NCBI GenBank assembly: GCA_015231815.1
Contig: JADGAW010000008.1
Coordinates: forward strand, 1-24,503
Source: Nitrospinota bacterium
Lineage (GTDB): Bacteria > Nitrospinota_A > JADGAW01
Reading direction: 5' to 3'
DNA length: 24,503 nucleotides
The translations under genes were made by a program, and so were the position numbers. A model generated the notes under the pieces. That model did no database searches and was not told the DNA's origin. It saw nothing but the letters and a program-made list of their open reading frames with translations. Below, in pieces: positions 7,571-14,470 of the stretch. How positions within the stretch are numbered: the first letter of the stretch is position 1; each line of letters opens with the position of its first letter.

Positions 7571-9094
7571 ATGAAGCATATAATGGGGGTTATGAAAAAA
7601 TTTCAAATTTTGTTCGTGCTGTTATTTCAATGTATTTTTTTGCATTCACTTTCTAGCGCTGCCTCTGTTGTAGCACCTTCAAATGTAAGAGCAACAATTT
7701 CCGGTAGCAGCCTGACTCTTAGCTGGGATGTTTCAGGAAATCCTTCTGGAGTAATGCTGTACTATGGCAACTCAACAGGGTTATATATTAATGAAAATAG
7801 TGGTGTTGATTTAGGAAACTCCACTTCAAGAACATTTAATAATATTCCGCAGGGAACATACTATATTGCTCTAAAAAGTTACGATAGTTCAGGAGCGTTA
7901 AGTGGATATTCGACAGAAGTATCTATCGTAGTTGGCATCGCAGCACCATCAAACCTTACCTCAACAGTTAATGGAAGTTCCGTAACAATTAGCTGGACAG
8001 CTTCTGCTGGAGCTACAGGCTATAAACTCTATTATGGAACAACATCAACAAATTATGTCAATTCAGCTAACGGACTTGATATAGGAAACAGTCTTTCAAG
8101 CACTTTTTATAATATTCCAAGCGGAACATATTATATAGCTCTGAAAAGTTACGATAATTCAGGAAACAGCAGTGATATTTCATCAGAAACCATAGCAACT
8201 GTTGCTGCAGAGAATATAACAATTGAACTTCCTATTAATCTTTCTGATTCAGCTTCTACTGTTTACTCTCTTTGGCCGTATGGCATACATGGAAGTGTTC
8301 ACAGTTACGATGGACACCCGGGCATTGACATAGAATACACCCCCGGTTCCTCAGTGATGGCAGCCTATTCAGGTACAATCAATTCAATTTTTGATGAATC
8401 AAGCTCAAGCAATACTAAAACTGTTTCTATTAATCACACCGTTGGCTCAAAAACGTGGAGAACAACCTATACCAATATTGAAAGTCTTTCCAATGGGATT
8501 GCTAATGGAGCACAAGTAGCAACGGGTCAGGTAATCGGTGTTGCCGGCTCCGTTACACAATATGTAGGAAGCTCTCTTGTTACTTTTGCCATGACCCATT
8601 TCCAATTGGATGATTTTAGTCAAAGCTACGGTTTGTCCAATGTTTCAGCGGTAAGTCCGGAATATTACCTAAGTGCTTCTGGCAGAACAATATTGAACTC
8701 CATATGGCAACATGCCGCATATCGTCAGGAAATATGTGAGCCCTACATTACAAATTCTCGAGGAACAACACCTTATCCTGAAATTGTCAGAACATGGACG
8801 AAAGTATCGGGAAGTCATTCAGCACAAATTGTATTTACCTGTGTTACTTCTGGAAATGGAAGCGTGTCATATTCCTTGAATGATGATACGGGTTCTGTTA
8901 TTGAATCAGGGGCGGTTACCGTAAATAATGCTACTTCTTCTTTTTCCTCTTTGGATTTTCAACCTTCTTCAGGAGGTTCTTCAAAACTGGCAGTCTATAC
9001 AATTCTCAACGGATCAATGAGTATTGATTACAGAGGAGCAGGGGAAAGCAGACCTTCTGATCTTTCGAACGTATCTGTTTATACAACAAACTAG
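7571..9094 (+). CDS. exported protein with two fibronectin III repeats and a degenerate M23 (LytM-like) domain
   Basis: Signal peptide about residues 8-31 (ATG 7592 would give the compact MKKFQ start; ATG 7571 has AAGGA only one base away). Two fibronectin type III domains follow (about 35-122 and 125-212). They are near-copies with a 90-residue period: NIPQGTYYIALKSYDSSG and NIPSGTYYIALKSYDNSG. An M23-like domain spans about 230-350. The zinc ligands look intact: H249 and D253 in HPGID, and H343 in MTHFQ. The two histidines that act in catalysis in LytM-type peptidases are replaced, by N302 (YTNI instead of Y.H) and M341 (MTH instead of HxH). The C-terminal 150 residues are a beta-rich domain I do not recognise. 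Likely a peptidoglycan- or partner-binding protein rather than an active endopeptidase. It follows the secretion genes in the same direction after 136 bases. Confidence 0.8.
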   Translation: MKHIMGVMKKFQILFVLLFQCIFLHSLSSAASVVAPSNVRATISGSSLTLSWDVSGNPSGVMLYYGNSTGLYINENSGVDLGNSTSRTFNNIPQGTYYIALKSYDSSGALSGYSTEVSIVVGIAAPSNLTSTVNGSSVTISWTASAGATGYKLYYGTTSTNYVNSANGLDIGNSLSSTFYNIPSGTYYIALKSYDNSGNSSDISSETIATVAAENITIELPINLSDSASTVYSLWPYGIHGSVHSYDGHPGIDIEYTPGSSVMAAYSGTINSIFDESSSSNTKTVSINHTVGSKTWRTTYTNIESLSNGIANGAQVATGQVIGVAGSVTQYVGSSLVTFAMTHFQLDDFSQSYGLSNVSAVSPEYYLSASGRTILNSIWQHAAYRQEICEPYITNSRGTTPYPEIVRTWTKVSGSHSAQIVFTCVTSGNGSVSYSLNDDTGSVIESGAVTVNNATSSFSSLDFQPSSGGSSKLAVYTILNGSMSIDYRGAGESRPSDLSNVSVYTTN

Positions 9095-9123
9095 GAGAAA
9101 ACAATAAGTTTTTCCAGAAGAAA

Positions 9124-9833
9124 TCAATCACTCATACGAAAATTGTTTTTCCCCGCTCTTTTTACTTCATATAATGCATTATCGGCTTTTTTAATGACCT
9201 TTTCGGGGGTATCACCGTTATCGGGAAAGATGCTTACACCAATACTTGCGCCAACCTTGCATTCAAAGTGGGAAATTGTTATGGGGTTGTTTATTACTGA
9301 TATGAGTTTTTCAGCAACCACCACAACATCCTCATTATTTTTAACAAGTGTCATCAAAACAGTGAACTCATCACCACCCATTCGTGCTGCAACATCTGAT
9401 TCACGAATACATGATTTTATTCTTCGAGCTGTTTCCTTCAAAACAATATCTCCAACATCATGTCCATAGGTATCGTTGATTGGCTTAAAACCATCAAGGT
9501 CAAATACATTAAGGCAAGCCGTTCATTGTTTCTTTTGGCACTGGCAAATGTCTGGCGAATAATATCTTCAAAAAGGGCCCTATTAGAAAGTCCAGTGAGA
9601 GCATCATACATCGCCATGAATTTCAGACGTTCTTCTGCCTGACGTCGTTGAATCACACCTGCAAGGGTTTCAGCGATAGCGTTGAGAAAGTTTTCCTCAT
9701 ACTCATTACGCTGGTAGTTATGGGATACATAGGTATTCATCACTCCCAATAACCGGTCATCAGACATTATAGGTATACAATAATGTCCATGCTGAGCAAT
9801 ACCATTGTAACGAATTTCATGGGTATCGGTAAG
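9124..9833 (-). pseudogene. GAF-GGDEF diguanylate cyclase remnant, 5'-truncated by an IS and frameshifted
   Basis: Read leftward from the insertion-sequence boundary, the frame encodes the end of a GAF domain (HGHYCIPIMSDDRLLGVM), then the start of a GGDEF domain (YDALTGLSNRALFEDI). A frameshift near 9501-9506 moves the reading: after LALMYL the sequence should continue DLDGFKPINDTYGHD, which needs one extra base. In the new frame the domain continues to its end at 9124, with the I-site RESD followed five residues later by an intact GGDEF. The 5' part of the gene is missing; the GAF domain is cut where the IS begins (9834). No start codon with a ribosome site is available for the remnant, so it is almost certainly non-functional despite the intact active-site motif. 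Confidence 0.85.
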
Positions 9834-10788
9834 TGTTTAGTCCCACACAGTGATGCTCTGGTTTTTTATTAAATATTTTAGGGTTTAATTTGTATTGCTC
9901 AATTATAAAGTCATAAGGAGCTTTTCTCTTTAAAGCCTTTAATTTTTTTGCCATATTATACCAATTTAAGAAGTCTTCTAAGTTCAGTTTAAATTGCTCT
10001 ACCGTTTCATATTCGAACATCTTAATCGTTGCATTTTTAATGGTTTGGTTCATCCTTTCTACCTGTCCATTCGTCTGAGGCGAGAAAAAATTTGTAAGTT
10101 TATGTTTTATTCCATTATCTAGACACATTTGAGAGAACGGATGTCTTTTACCTTTAGGTTGGTTTGCTTTTAATAAACACCTATAAGTAAACTGGATTCC
10201 ATTGTCCGTTAATATCCGATGTATTTGATAGGGATAAAAATCTATTACTTGTTTCAAGAAATCCAGTGCTGATTCAACAGTTTTATTCTCATAAAGACAT
10301 GCATAGGAAAACTTGCTGACTCTATCAATAGCAACAAAGAGTGAATACTTTTTCTTCTTTAACCAGAAGTCTGTAATATCGATATGAATAAAGCCTATTT
10401 CATAAACTTTAAACTTCTGAGTCTTCCTCTTTGTCAGGGATTCTTTGGGTGGCCGAGAGATACCGTAATGCTGGAGACAACGATGAAGGTTTGACCGAGT
10501 CAATTTAGGAATAGTCCTTTTTAAAAGGTCTAAAAGATCATCGAGAGGTAGCCATGTCTTTTTACGTACTTTGCAGATAATAGACTCATCTTCAAGGGTA
10601 AGAACAGAATTCTTTCTTCCATTACCCATAGGCTTGTCTTCAACAAAATCACGGTTTCTCCATGTTTGAATTGTTTTAATATTGACATTAAATCTTTTAG
10701 CAAGTTGAGCATAACTACCCTCAGCTTCTTGAATCCGTTTTCTTATCGCTTGCGTAGTTGTAGCCCGTTTGTGAAGTACCTGTACCAT
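9817..10788 (-). CDS. IS481-family transposase
   Basis: 323 residues. The N-terminal helix-turn-helix (about 12-55: RIQEAEGSYAQLAKRFNVN) resembles that of IS481 proteins. A linker region containing LPLDDLLDLLKRTIPKLTRS is followed by an rve-type DDE catalytic core: D in HIDITDFW (about 138), D in LTDNGIQF (about 198) and E in NGQVERMN (about 244). All three catalytic acids are present, so the enzyme may be active. The frame reads through the left end of the element. The last IS-encoded residues are CVGLN, and the final TYRYP and TGA (9817-9819) come from the flanking GAF-GGDEF remnant. The start ATG at 10788 lies 62 bases inside the right end. Confidence 0.88.
   Translation of the reverse strand: MVQVLHKRATTTQAIRKRIQEAEGSYAQLAKRFNVNIKTIQTWRNRDFVEDKPMGNGRKNSVLTLEDESIICKVRKKTWLPLDDLLDLLKRTIPKLTRSNLHRCLQHYGISRPPKESLTKRKTQKFKVYEIGFIHIDITDFWLKKKKYSLFVAIDRVSKFSYACLYENKTVESALDFLKQVIDFYPYQIHRILTDNGIQFTYRCLLKANQPKGKRHPFSQMCLDNGIKHKLTNFFSPQTNGQVERMNQTIKNATIKMFEYETVEQFKLNLEDFLNWYNMAKKLKALKRKAPYDFIIEQYKLNPKIFNKKPEHHCVGLNTYRYP
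9834..9861. repeat. left terminal inverted repeat of the IS481-type element
   Basis: Begins TGTTTAGTCCC and ends GCTCTGG. It matches the right-end repeat over TGTTTA-TCCC and over the inner TCTGG, with gaps between. The 3' end of the transposase frame overlaps it. Confidence 0.65.
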
Positions 10789-10827
10789 AGTTGAGTAAGA
10801 TGAGGTTTAAGATTACGATATTGTACA

Positions 10828-10850
10828 CCAGAACTCTCAGGGATTAAACA
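10828..10850. repeat. right terminal inverted repeat of the IS481-type element
   Basis: On the minus strand it begins TGTTTAATCCC and ends GTTCTGG. Pairing with the left repeat is imperfect but starts from the same outermost bases, which fixes the element's ends. Confidence 0.65.
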
Positions 10851-10985
10851 CCACCCATGTCCCACTCACAGGCTTTGAAAATAATTGTGGAGGGAAAAGG
10901 AAGTCATTTTGACCCTGATGTTGTAGAAGCGTTCCTTAGGGTTGAAAAAATGTTTATAAAACTTGCGATGGAACATGTTGATTGA
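10851..10985 (+). pseudogene. 3' tail of an HD-GYP phosphodiesterase gene, cut by the IS
   Basis: From the right IS boundary to TGA (10983-10985) the plus strand encodes PPMSHSQALKIIV, then EGKGSHFDPDVVEAFLRVE and a short end. GxGSHFDPDVVEAFL is the standard C-terminal signature that follows the HD-GYP catalytic core in response-regulator phosphodiesterases. Everything upstream of it, including the HD and GYP motifs, is missing, so this is a gene fragment. It cannot be a continuation of the GGDEF remnant on the other side of the element, which runs on the opposite strand. It is also not part of the intact HD-GYP gene downstream, which has its own, different C-terminus. Confidence 0.8.
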
Positions 10986-11066
10986 ACTCTGATGCAAAAG
11001 AGTTAAAACGAGGAATAAATTGTGATTATTCAAACAAATACCGAAAAAATCATATAAAAACAGCAC

Positions 11067-11094
11067 ATGTTCAGAGAACATCACAATGTATAAT
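11067..11094 (+). promoter_or_regulatory. perfect dyad ATGTTC-AGA-GAACAT followed by a TATAAT box
   Basis: Perfect 6-bp arms around AGA (11067-11081), then TATAAT at 11089-11094. The dyad occupies the -35 position relative to that -10 box, as expected of an operator or activator site. If used, transcription would start near 11101, about 117 bases before the HD-GYP regulator gene. No conventional -35 sequence is visible, so this promoter would need help or may be silent. Confidence 0.35.
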
Positions 11095-11141
11095 GCTTCA
11101 AAAAGTTAATATCAATAACAAATGCAATCTCATTGAAATTG

Positions 11142-11171
11142 TTTACTCTCTCTTTATCTTCCCCGTATAAA
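11142..11171 (+). promoter_or_regulatory. candidate promoter of the HD-GYP regulator gene
   Basis: TTTACT (11142-11147), 18 bases, TATAAA (11166-11171), predicting a start near 11178 and a leader of about 40 bases. A moderate match, and an alternative to the dyad-associated TATAAT at 11089. Confidence 0.3.
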
Positions 11172-11217
11172 GATTCTATTACCAATAAATTAATTTTAAT
11201 TTTTTTATTCAACCCAG

Positions 11218-12363
11218 ATGGTTCAAAAGAATAAAGGACGCATTCTTTTTGTTGATGACAGCCCAATAATTCAAAAAGTCGGCTCAAAAATCCTTCTTAA
11301 AAAAGGCTTTGAAGTCTCGCTGGCGAACAATGGTCAGGATGCCTTAAGACTTTTCGGTAACAACGTGTATGATTTGATAATCCTCGACTATCATATGCCA
11401 AAGCTCAATGGACTTCAGGTCATCAACGCTCTTAGAAATACTCATAACAGTGTCTCTTCTTACAACATTCCTATTCTTATACTTTCTGGGGAAAATGATG
11501 AAACAATTATTAACCGACTTCTTGCATCAGGTGCTGATGATTATATTTACAAGCAAAATCTGTTAAAAACTCCTGAAATATTTCTTGAAAAAATTTATGG
11601 ACTTCTTAAGTTTCAGGAGGAATTAGTTAAATTCAAGAAGGTGAAACTCCATCGAACCCTTTCTCCAGTTGTTATGCATTTTTACCGGTTTGGAAAGGAG
11701 TTCATTGCAAATTACCTTAGAACAAGAGTCGTTGCAGAGGCAATGCTTAAGAAGCTTTACGATGAACTGGATTCAATAAATAAAACAATGGAGGAAGGAA
11801 ATATTATTGAACTTGTTTGTGATACTCCAGATTTAAAGGACTATCTTATTTCCCATTCTATTAATTCAGCAATTCTGGTCATTTACTTTTGCGGTTTTTC
11901 TCTAAAGTGGGAATGGGATAAAACCAAACAAGTTGCTGCCGGAGCTTTTTTGCATGATTTCGGAAATCTTGATGAAAAATTAATGCTCCTTCATAGTCCA
12001 ACTGAACTTACGGAAGAAGAGTTTCGACTGTATAAGTCACACGTTGACTTGGGAGTGGAAGTTGCAAAGAAAGCCGGACTGAATGAAGTTGCCCTCGAAT
12101 ATGTTAGCAATCATCATGAACGTTCTAACGGTTCCGGCTATCCTGCCGGGAAAAAAGAAGAGGAGATGAGTGATGTTGGACTCATTGCCTCAATTATTGA
12201 TACATTTGATACACTAACCTTTTCTCGGGGTATTAATAAAAAGATGATTGTAAAAGAAGCAATGAGGAAAATGTATAGCTGGGGAAATCAATACTCTGAA
12301 CAATATCTGAATAAATTCGAAGATCTTACCCGTGAACTTGAATTAAAACAGGACGAGCTGTAA
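11218..12363 (+). CDS. response regulator with HD-GYP domain (c-di-GMP phosphodiesterase)
   Basis: Cytoplasmic regulator predicted to hydrolyse c-di-GMP under control of a sensor kinase. The receiver domain (about 8-125) has acidic pair D13/D14, phospho-acceptor D57 in LDYHMP and K112. A helical linker spans about 130-205. In the HD-GYP domain (about 205-345) the metal-binding set looks complete: H213, H246-D247, H275, H299-H300 (NHHER), GYP at 307-309 and D328. The usual HDxGK reads HDFGN, and the C-terminal signature GxHFDPxVV is absent, so it is a divergent member. No sensor kinase gene lies in the window. The ATG has no ribosome site. It stands as a single gene just after the IS scar, about 230 bases from the HD-GYP fragment. 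Confidence 0.87.
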   Translation: MVQKNKGRILFVDDSPIIQKVGSKILLKKGFEVSLANNGQDALRLFGNNVYDLIILDYHMPKLNGLQVINALRNTHNSVSSYNIPILILSGENDETIINRLLASGADDYIYKQNLLKTPEIFLEKIYGLLKFQEELVKFKKVKLHRTLSPVVMHFYRFGKEFIANYLRTRVVAEAMLKKLYDELDSINKTMEEGNIIELVCDTPDLKDYLISHSINSAILVIYFCGFSLKWEWDKTKQVAAGAFLHDFGNLDEKLMLLHSPTELTEEEFRLYKSHVDLGVEVAKKAGLNEVALEYVSNHHERSNGSGYPAGKKEEEMSDVGLIASIIDTFDTLTFSRGINKKMIVKEAMRKMYSWGNQYSEQYLNKFEDLTRELELKQDEL

Positions 12364-12598
12364 CAACGATCCTTCCTCGAAGAAGTGAGCTAAAAATAAA
12401 ACTACCATAGAGATTTCACCCCCTGAAAAAAAACGTTCAAAGCTTATATTTTTTAACCGGCATAATTCCATATTGTAGTTATAATTACGCACTTCAATCA
12501 TCAAAGAAATTGTTTACCTTTTCAATCTAACCCCTATAGAGAAAGGAGGAAGAGTTTACAAAGTTTAACGTACACCCCATAAAGTAATGTGCCCTTTA

Positions 12599-12627
12599 TT
12601 GTGTGGACAAGAAGTACCGTCTATTAA
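12599..12627 (+). promoter_or_regulatory. candidate promoter of the small exported protein gene
   Basis: TTGTGT (12599-12604), 17 bases, TATTAA (12622-12627), giving a predicted start near 12634 and a leader of about 35 bases. The preceding stretch 12364-12598 holds no gene. It contains an isolated GAAAGGAGG motif at 12541-12549 with no start codon at a usable distance. Confidence 0.35.
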
Positions 12628-12669
12628 TAGTAGTCTTTTACCTTTAAATCTTTTTACGTAGGAATGAAA

Positions 12670-13053
12670 ATGAAAAAAATTATTATTAGCTGCATAGTTG
12701 GTTTGATGCTCGTCCATGTAGCTCCTGCTTTGGCAAATGATTTACTCTCTGAGATTGTCACGAATGTGGTAGAAGACAATGCATCTGAAACAGAAGATTT
12801 GGTTTTTAATCTCATTAACAAAACATCAGCTAAGATAGTAGCATTACAGGTATCTACAATAAGTACAAGAAACTGGGAAGAGAATATTCTTGCTGGTGAC
12901 TTTCTCAATCCAGGAGAAACAATGGAAATAACAATTGCTGATGGAAATAAAACCTGCTCATACGATATCCTGGTAACATTTAGTGATAATGAAACTGTGG
13001 AAGAACAAAACATAGACCTTTGTGAACTGGGATCTTATACCGTGGAAGAGTAA
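12670..13053 (+). CDS. small exported protein of unknown function with a conserved two-cysteine pattern
   Basis: 127 residues from ATG 12670. This start is chosen over ATG 12664 because TAGGA (12659-12663) lies 6 bases before 12670 but abuts 12664. A clear signal peptide (MKKIIISCIVGLML to PALA/ND) is followed by a beta-rich domain. The pattern is: F.LINKT, ISTRNWEENILAGDFLNPGE, CSYDILVTFSDN, IDLCEL. I recognise this arrangement (N-T-G-like strand, WGED-like turn, CxYDxxVxFxD, DLC) from a widespread family of small uncharacterised secreted proteins, but know no function for it. The two mature cysteines probably form a disulfide. It has its own promoter and is followed by a hairpin at 13121, so it is likely monocistronic. 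Confidence 0.7.
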   Translation: MKKIIISCIVGLMLVHVAPALANDLLSEIVTNVVEDNASETEDLVFNLINKTSAKIVALQVSTISTRNWEENILAGDFLNPGETMEITIADGNKTCSYDILVTFSDNETVEEQNIDLCELGSYTVEE

Positions 13054-13120
13054 GCAGTTACTTTCATTACAATCAACAAATTACTCTCTTAAGGGGTTTG
13101 TATAGAGTCAAAATTATAGA

Positions 13121-13151
13121 CTGGCGATGATTTTCTTATAACCATCGCCAG
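13121..13151. terminator. hairpin terminator after the small exported protein gene
   Basis: CTGGCGATG (13121-13129) pairs perfectly with CATCGCCAG (13143-13151) around a 13-base loop. Downstream is only moderately T-rich (AGTTTCAAGGGCATTTGTTTC). Likely a transcription terminator that separates this gene from the CNNM gene. Confidence 0.5.
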
Positions 13152-13282
13152 AGTTTCAAGGGCATTTGTTTCATTTATGGTTTAATAGACTGATTAGTTT
13201 AGCCTTTCTTCTCCTGTAATTCTTACAATAGCTGTTTGGAAATACGTTTAATTTCCCCGGTGTTTACTTTTTCTTGTTTTTT

Positions 13283-14329
13283 ATGGAAACCTATAGTCTC
13301 ACAATTTTGGCATGGATTGGGATATTTGTTTGTATCAGCCAGTCTGCAATGTTTTCAGGATTAAACCTGGCATTGTTGAGCATTAGCAGACTTCAACTTG
13401 AAGTTGAGTCCTCTATCGGCAACCCTGCTGCAAAAAAAATACTGCACCTGAGAAAGGACTTTAATTTTCTTCTGACGACAATCCTTTGGGGAAATGTTTC
13501 TGTCAACGTCTTATTAACGTTGTTGTCAGATTCTGTCATGATGGGGCTTAGTGCTTTCTTCTTTTCAACGGTAGTAATTACTTTTTTAGGAGAAATTGCA
13601 CCACAGGCATACTTTTCCCGAAATGCCATGCGCATGGGATCAATGCTCTCCCCACTATTACGGTTTTACCAAATCCTCCTCTATCCCGTAGCAAAGCCAA
13701 GTGCTAAAGCCCTTGACTTGTGGCTTGGAAAAGAAGGTATCAGTTATTTTAAAGAACGCGACCTTCGGATGATGATTCATAAACATGTTGAAGCAGAGGA
13801 AAGTGATTTGGATCACCTTGAGGGAATGGGCATCTTAAACTTTCTCGCCCTGGATGATGTTCCCGTAACTCAAGAGGGTGAAATGATAGACGAAAAGAGT
13901 ATTATTGCCCTACCAACTAAGGACGGAATGCCTTTATTTCCAGATTTTAAAAGAGACCCGTTAGACCCATTCTTGCAAGAAATAAACAGATCGAGGAAAA
14001 AGTGGGTAATTATTGTTGATGAATACCAACAGCCCTATATGGCTTTGAATGCTGATGCTTTCTTACGGGAAGCGTTATTGGGAAAGAAAAATATTGACTG
14101 TCATGCTTTCTGTCACCGACCAATCATTGTCAAAGAACCGAAAACCCTGCTCGGTTCAGTAATGACAAAATTCAAAGTTTATCCTGAATCAGAAAATGAT
14201 GATGTTGTTGACAACGACCTTATTCTTATTTGGTCGGATAAAAAACTGGTAATTACCGGAGCAGACATACTTGGACGTCTATTGAGAGGCATAGTCTTAC
14301 GGGATGACAAAGGAGCATACTCTGCATAA
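13283..14329 (+). CDS. CNNM/DUF21-domain membrane protein (CorC/HlyC-like)
   Basis: Integral inner-membrane protein of the CNNM family, linked in other bacteria to Mg2+/Co2+ efflux or homeostasis. The DUF21 region (about residues 1-170) carries the family features: FSGLNLALLSISRLQLEVE, WGNVSVNVLL and GEIAPQAYFSRNA. A cytoplasmic CBS-pair-like region follows (about 195-340), with IVDEYQQPYMALNADAFLRE resembling the second CBS repeat. There is no C-terminal CorC_HlyC domain, so the protein (348 residues) is of the shorter type. ATG 13283 is preferred; the frame could open at TTG 13274, but neither has a ribosome site. It stands alone between a terminator and a convergent gene. Confidence 0.85.
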   Translation: METYSLTILAWIGIFVCISQSAMFSGLNLALLSISRLQLEVESSIGNPAAKKILHLRKDFNFLLTTILWGNVSVNVLLTLLSDSVMMGLSAFFFSTVVITFLGEIAPQAYFSRNAMRMGSMLSPLLRFYQILLYPVAKPSAKALDLWLGKEGISYFKERDLRMMIHKHVEAEESDLDHLEGMGILNFLALDDVPVTQEGEMIDEKSIIALPTKDGMPLFPDFKRDPLDPFLQEINRSRKKWVIIVDEYQQPYMALNADAFLREALLGKKNIDCHAFCHRPIIVKEPKTLLGSVMTKFKVYPESENDDVVDNDLILIWSDKKLVITGADILGRLLRGIVLRDDKGAYSA

Positions 14330-14349
14330 AGGTTATAAATCAACAGGAC

Positions 14350-14401
14350 TTACCTGAAAGTTCACTCAATCTTTTTTCAATACAGCTTTCATTTCAGGTA
14401 A
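14350..14401. terminator. weak hairpin between convergent genes
   Basis: TTACCTGAA (14350-14358) pairs with TTCAGGTAA (14393-14401) across a 34-base loop that contains CTTTTTTC. It lies between the convergent CNNM gene and the 88-residue gene. The long loop makes it a doubtful terminator. Confidence 0.25.
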
Positions 14402-14470
14402 CCCGTAAATGAAACAATTCCCTGAATTTTCATTGAAAGAGTAGCAATTGAATAAAAAAGAAAATGGAGA

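Larger units (their letters stand above)
9834..10850 (-). mobile_element. IS481-type insertion sequence, complete, 1017 bp
   Basis: The element is bounded by imperfect terminal inverted repeats starting TGTTTAGTCCC (left, 9834) and TGTTTAATCCC (right, minus strand from 10850), both continuing to a matching TCTGG. One full-length transposase gene lies inside on the minus strand. The bases outside the ends do not form a target duplication (left ...ATCGGTAAG, right CCACCCATG...), and they belong to two different genes facing away from each other. This indicates recombination or adjacent deletion after insertion. Confidence 0.8.

Noticed and set aside
12541..12590. An isolated GAAAGGAGG motif that looks like a strong ribosome site
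   Set aside because: No ATG, GTG or TTG follows at 4-14 bases, and no coding frame starts there.
13121..13160. GGCGATG near a hairpin, considered as a fluoride (crcB) riboswitch
   Set aside because: The rest of the motif and pseudoknot are absent, it lies at a gene 3' end, and a perfect stem explains it as a terminator.
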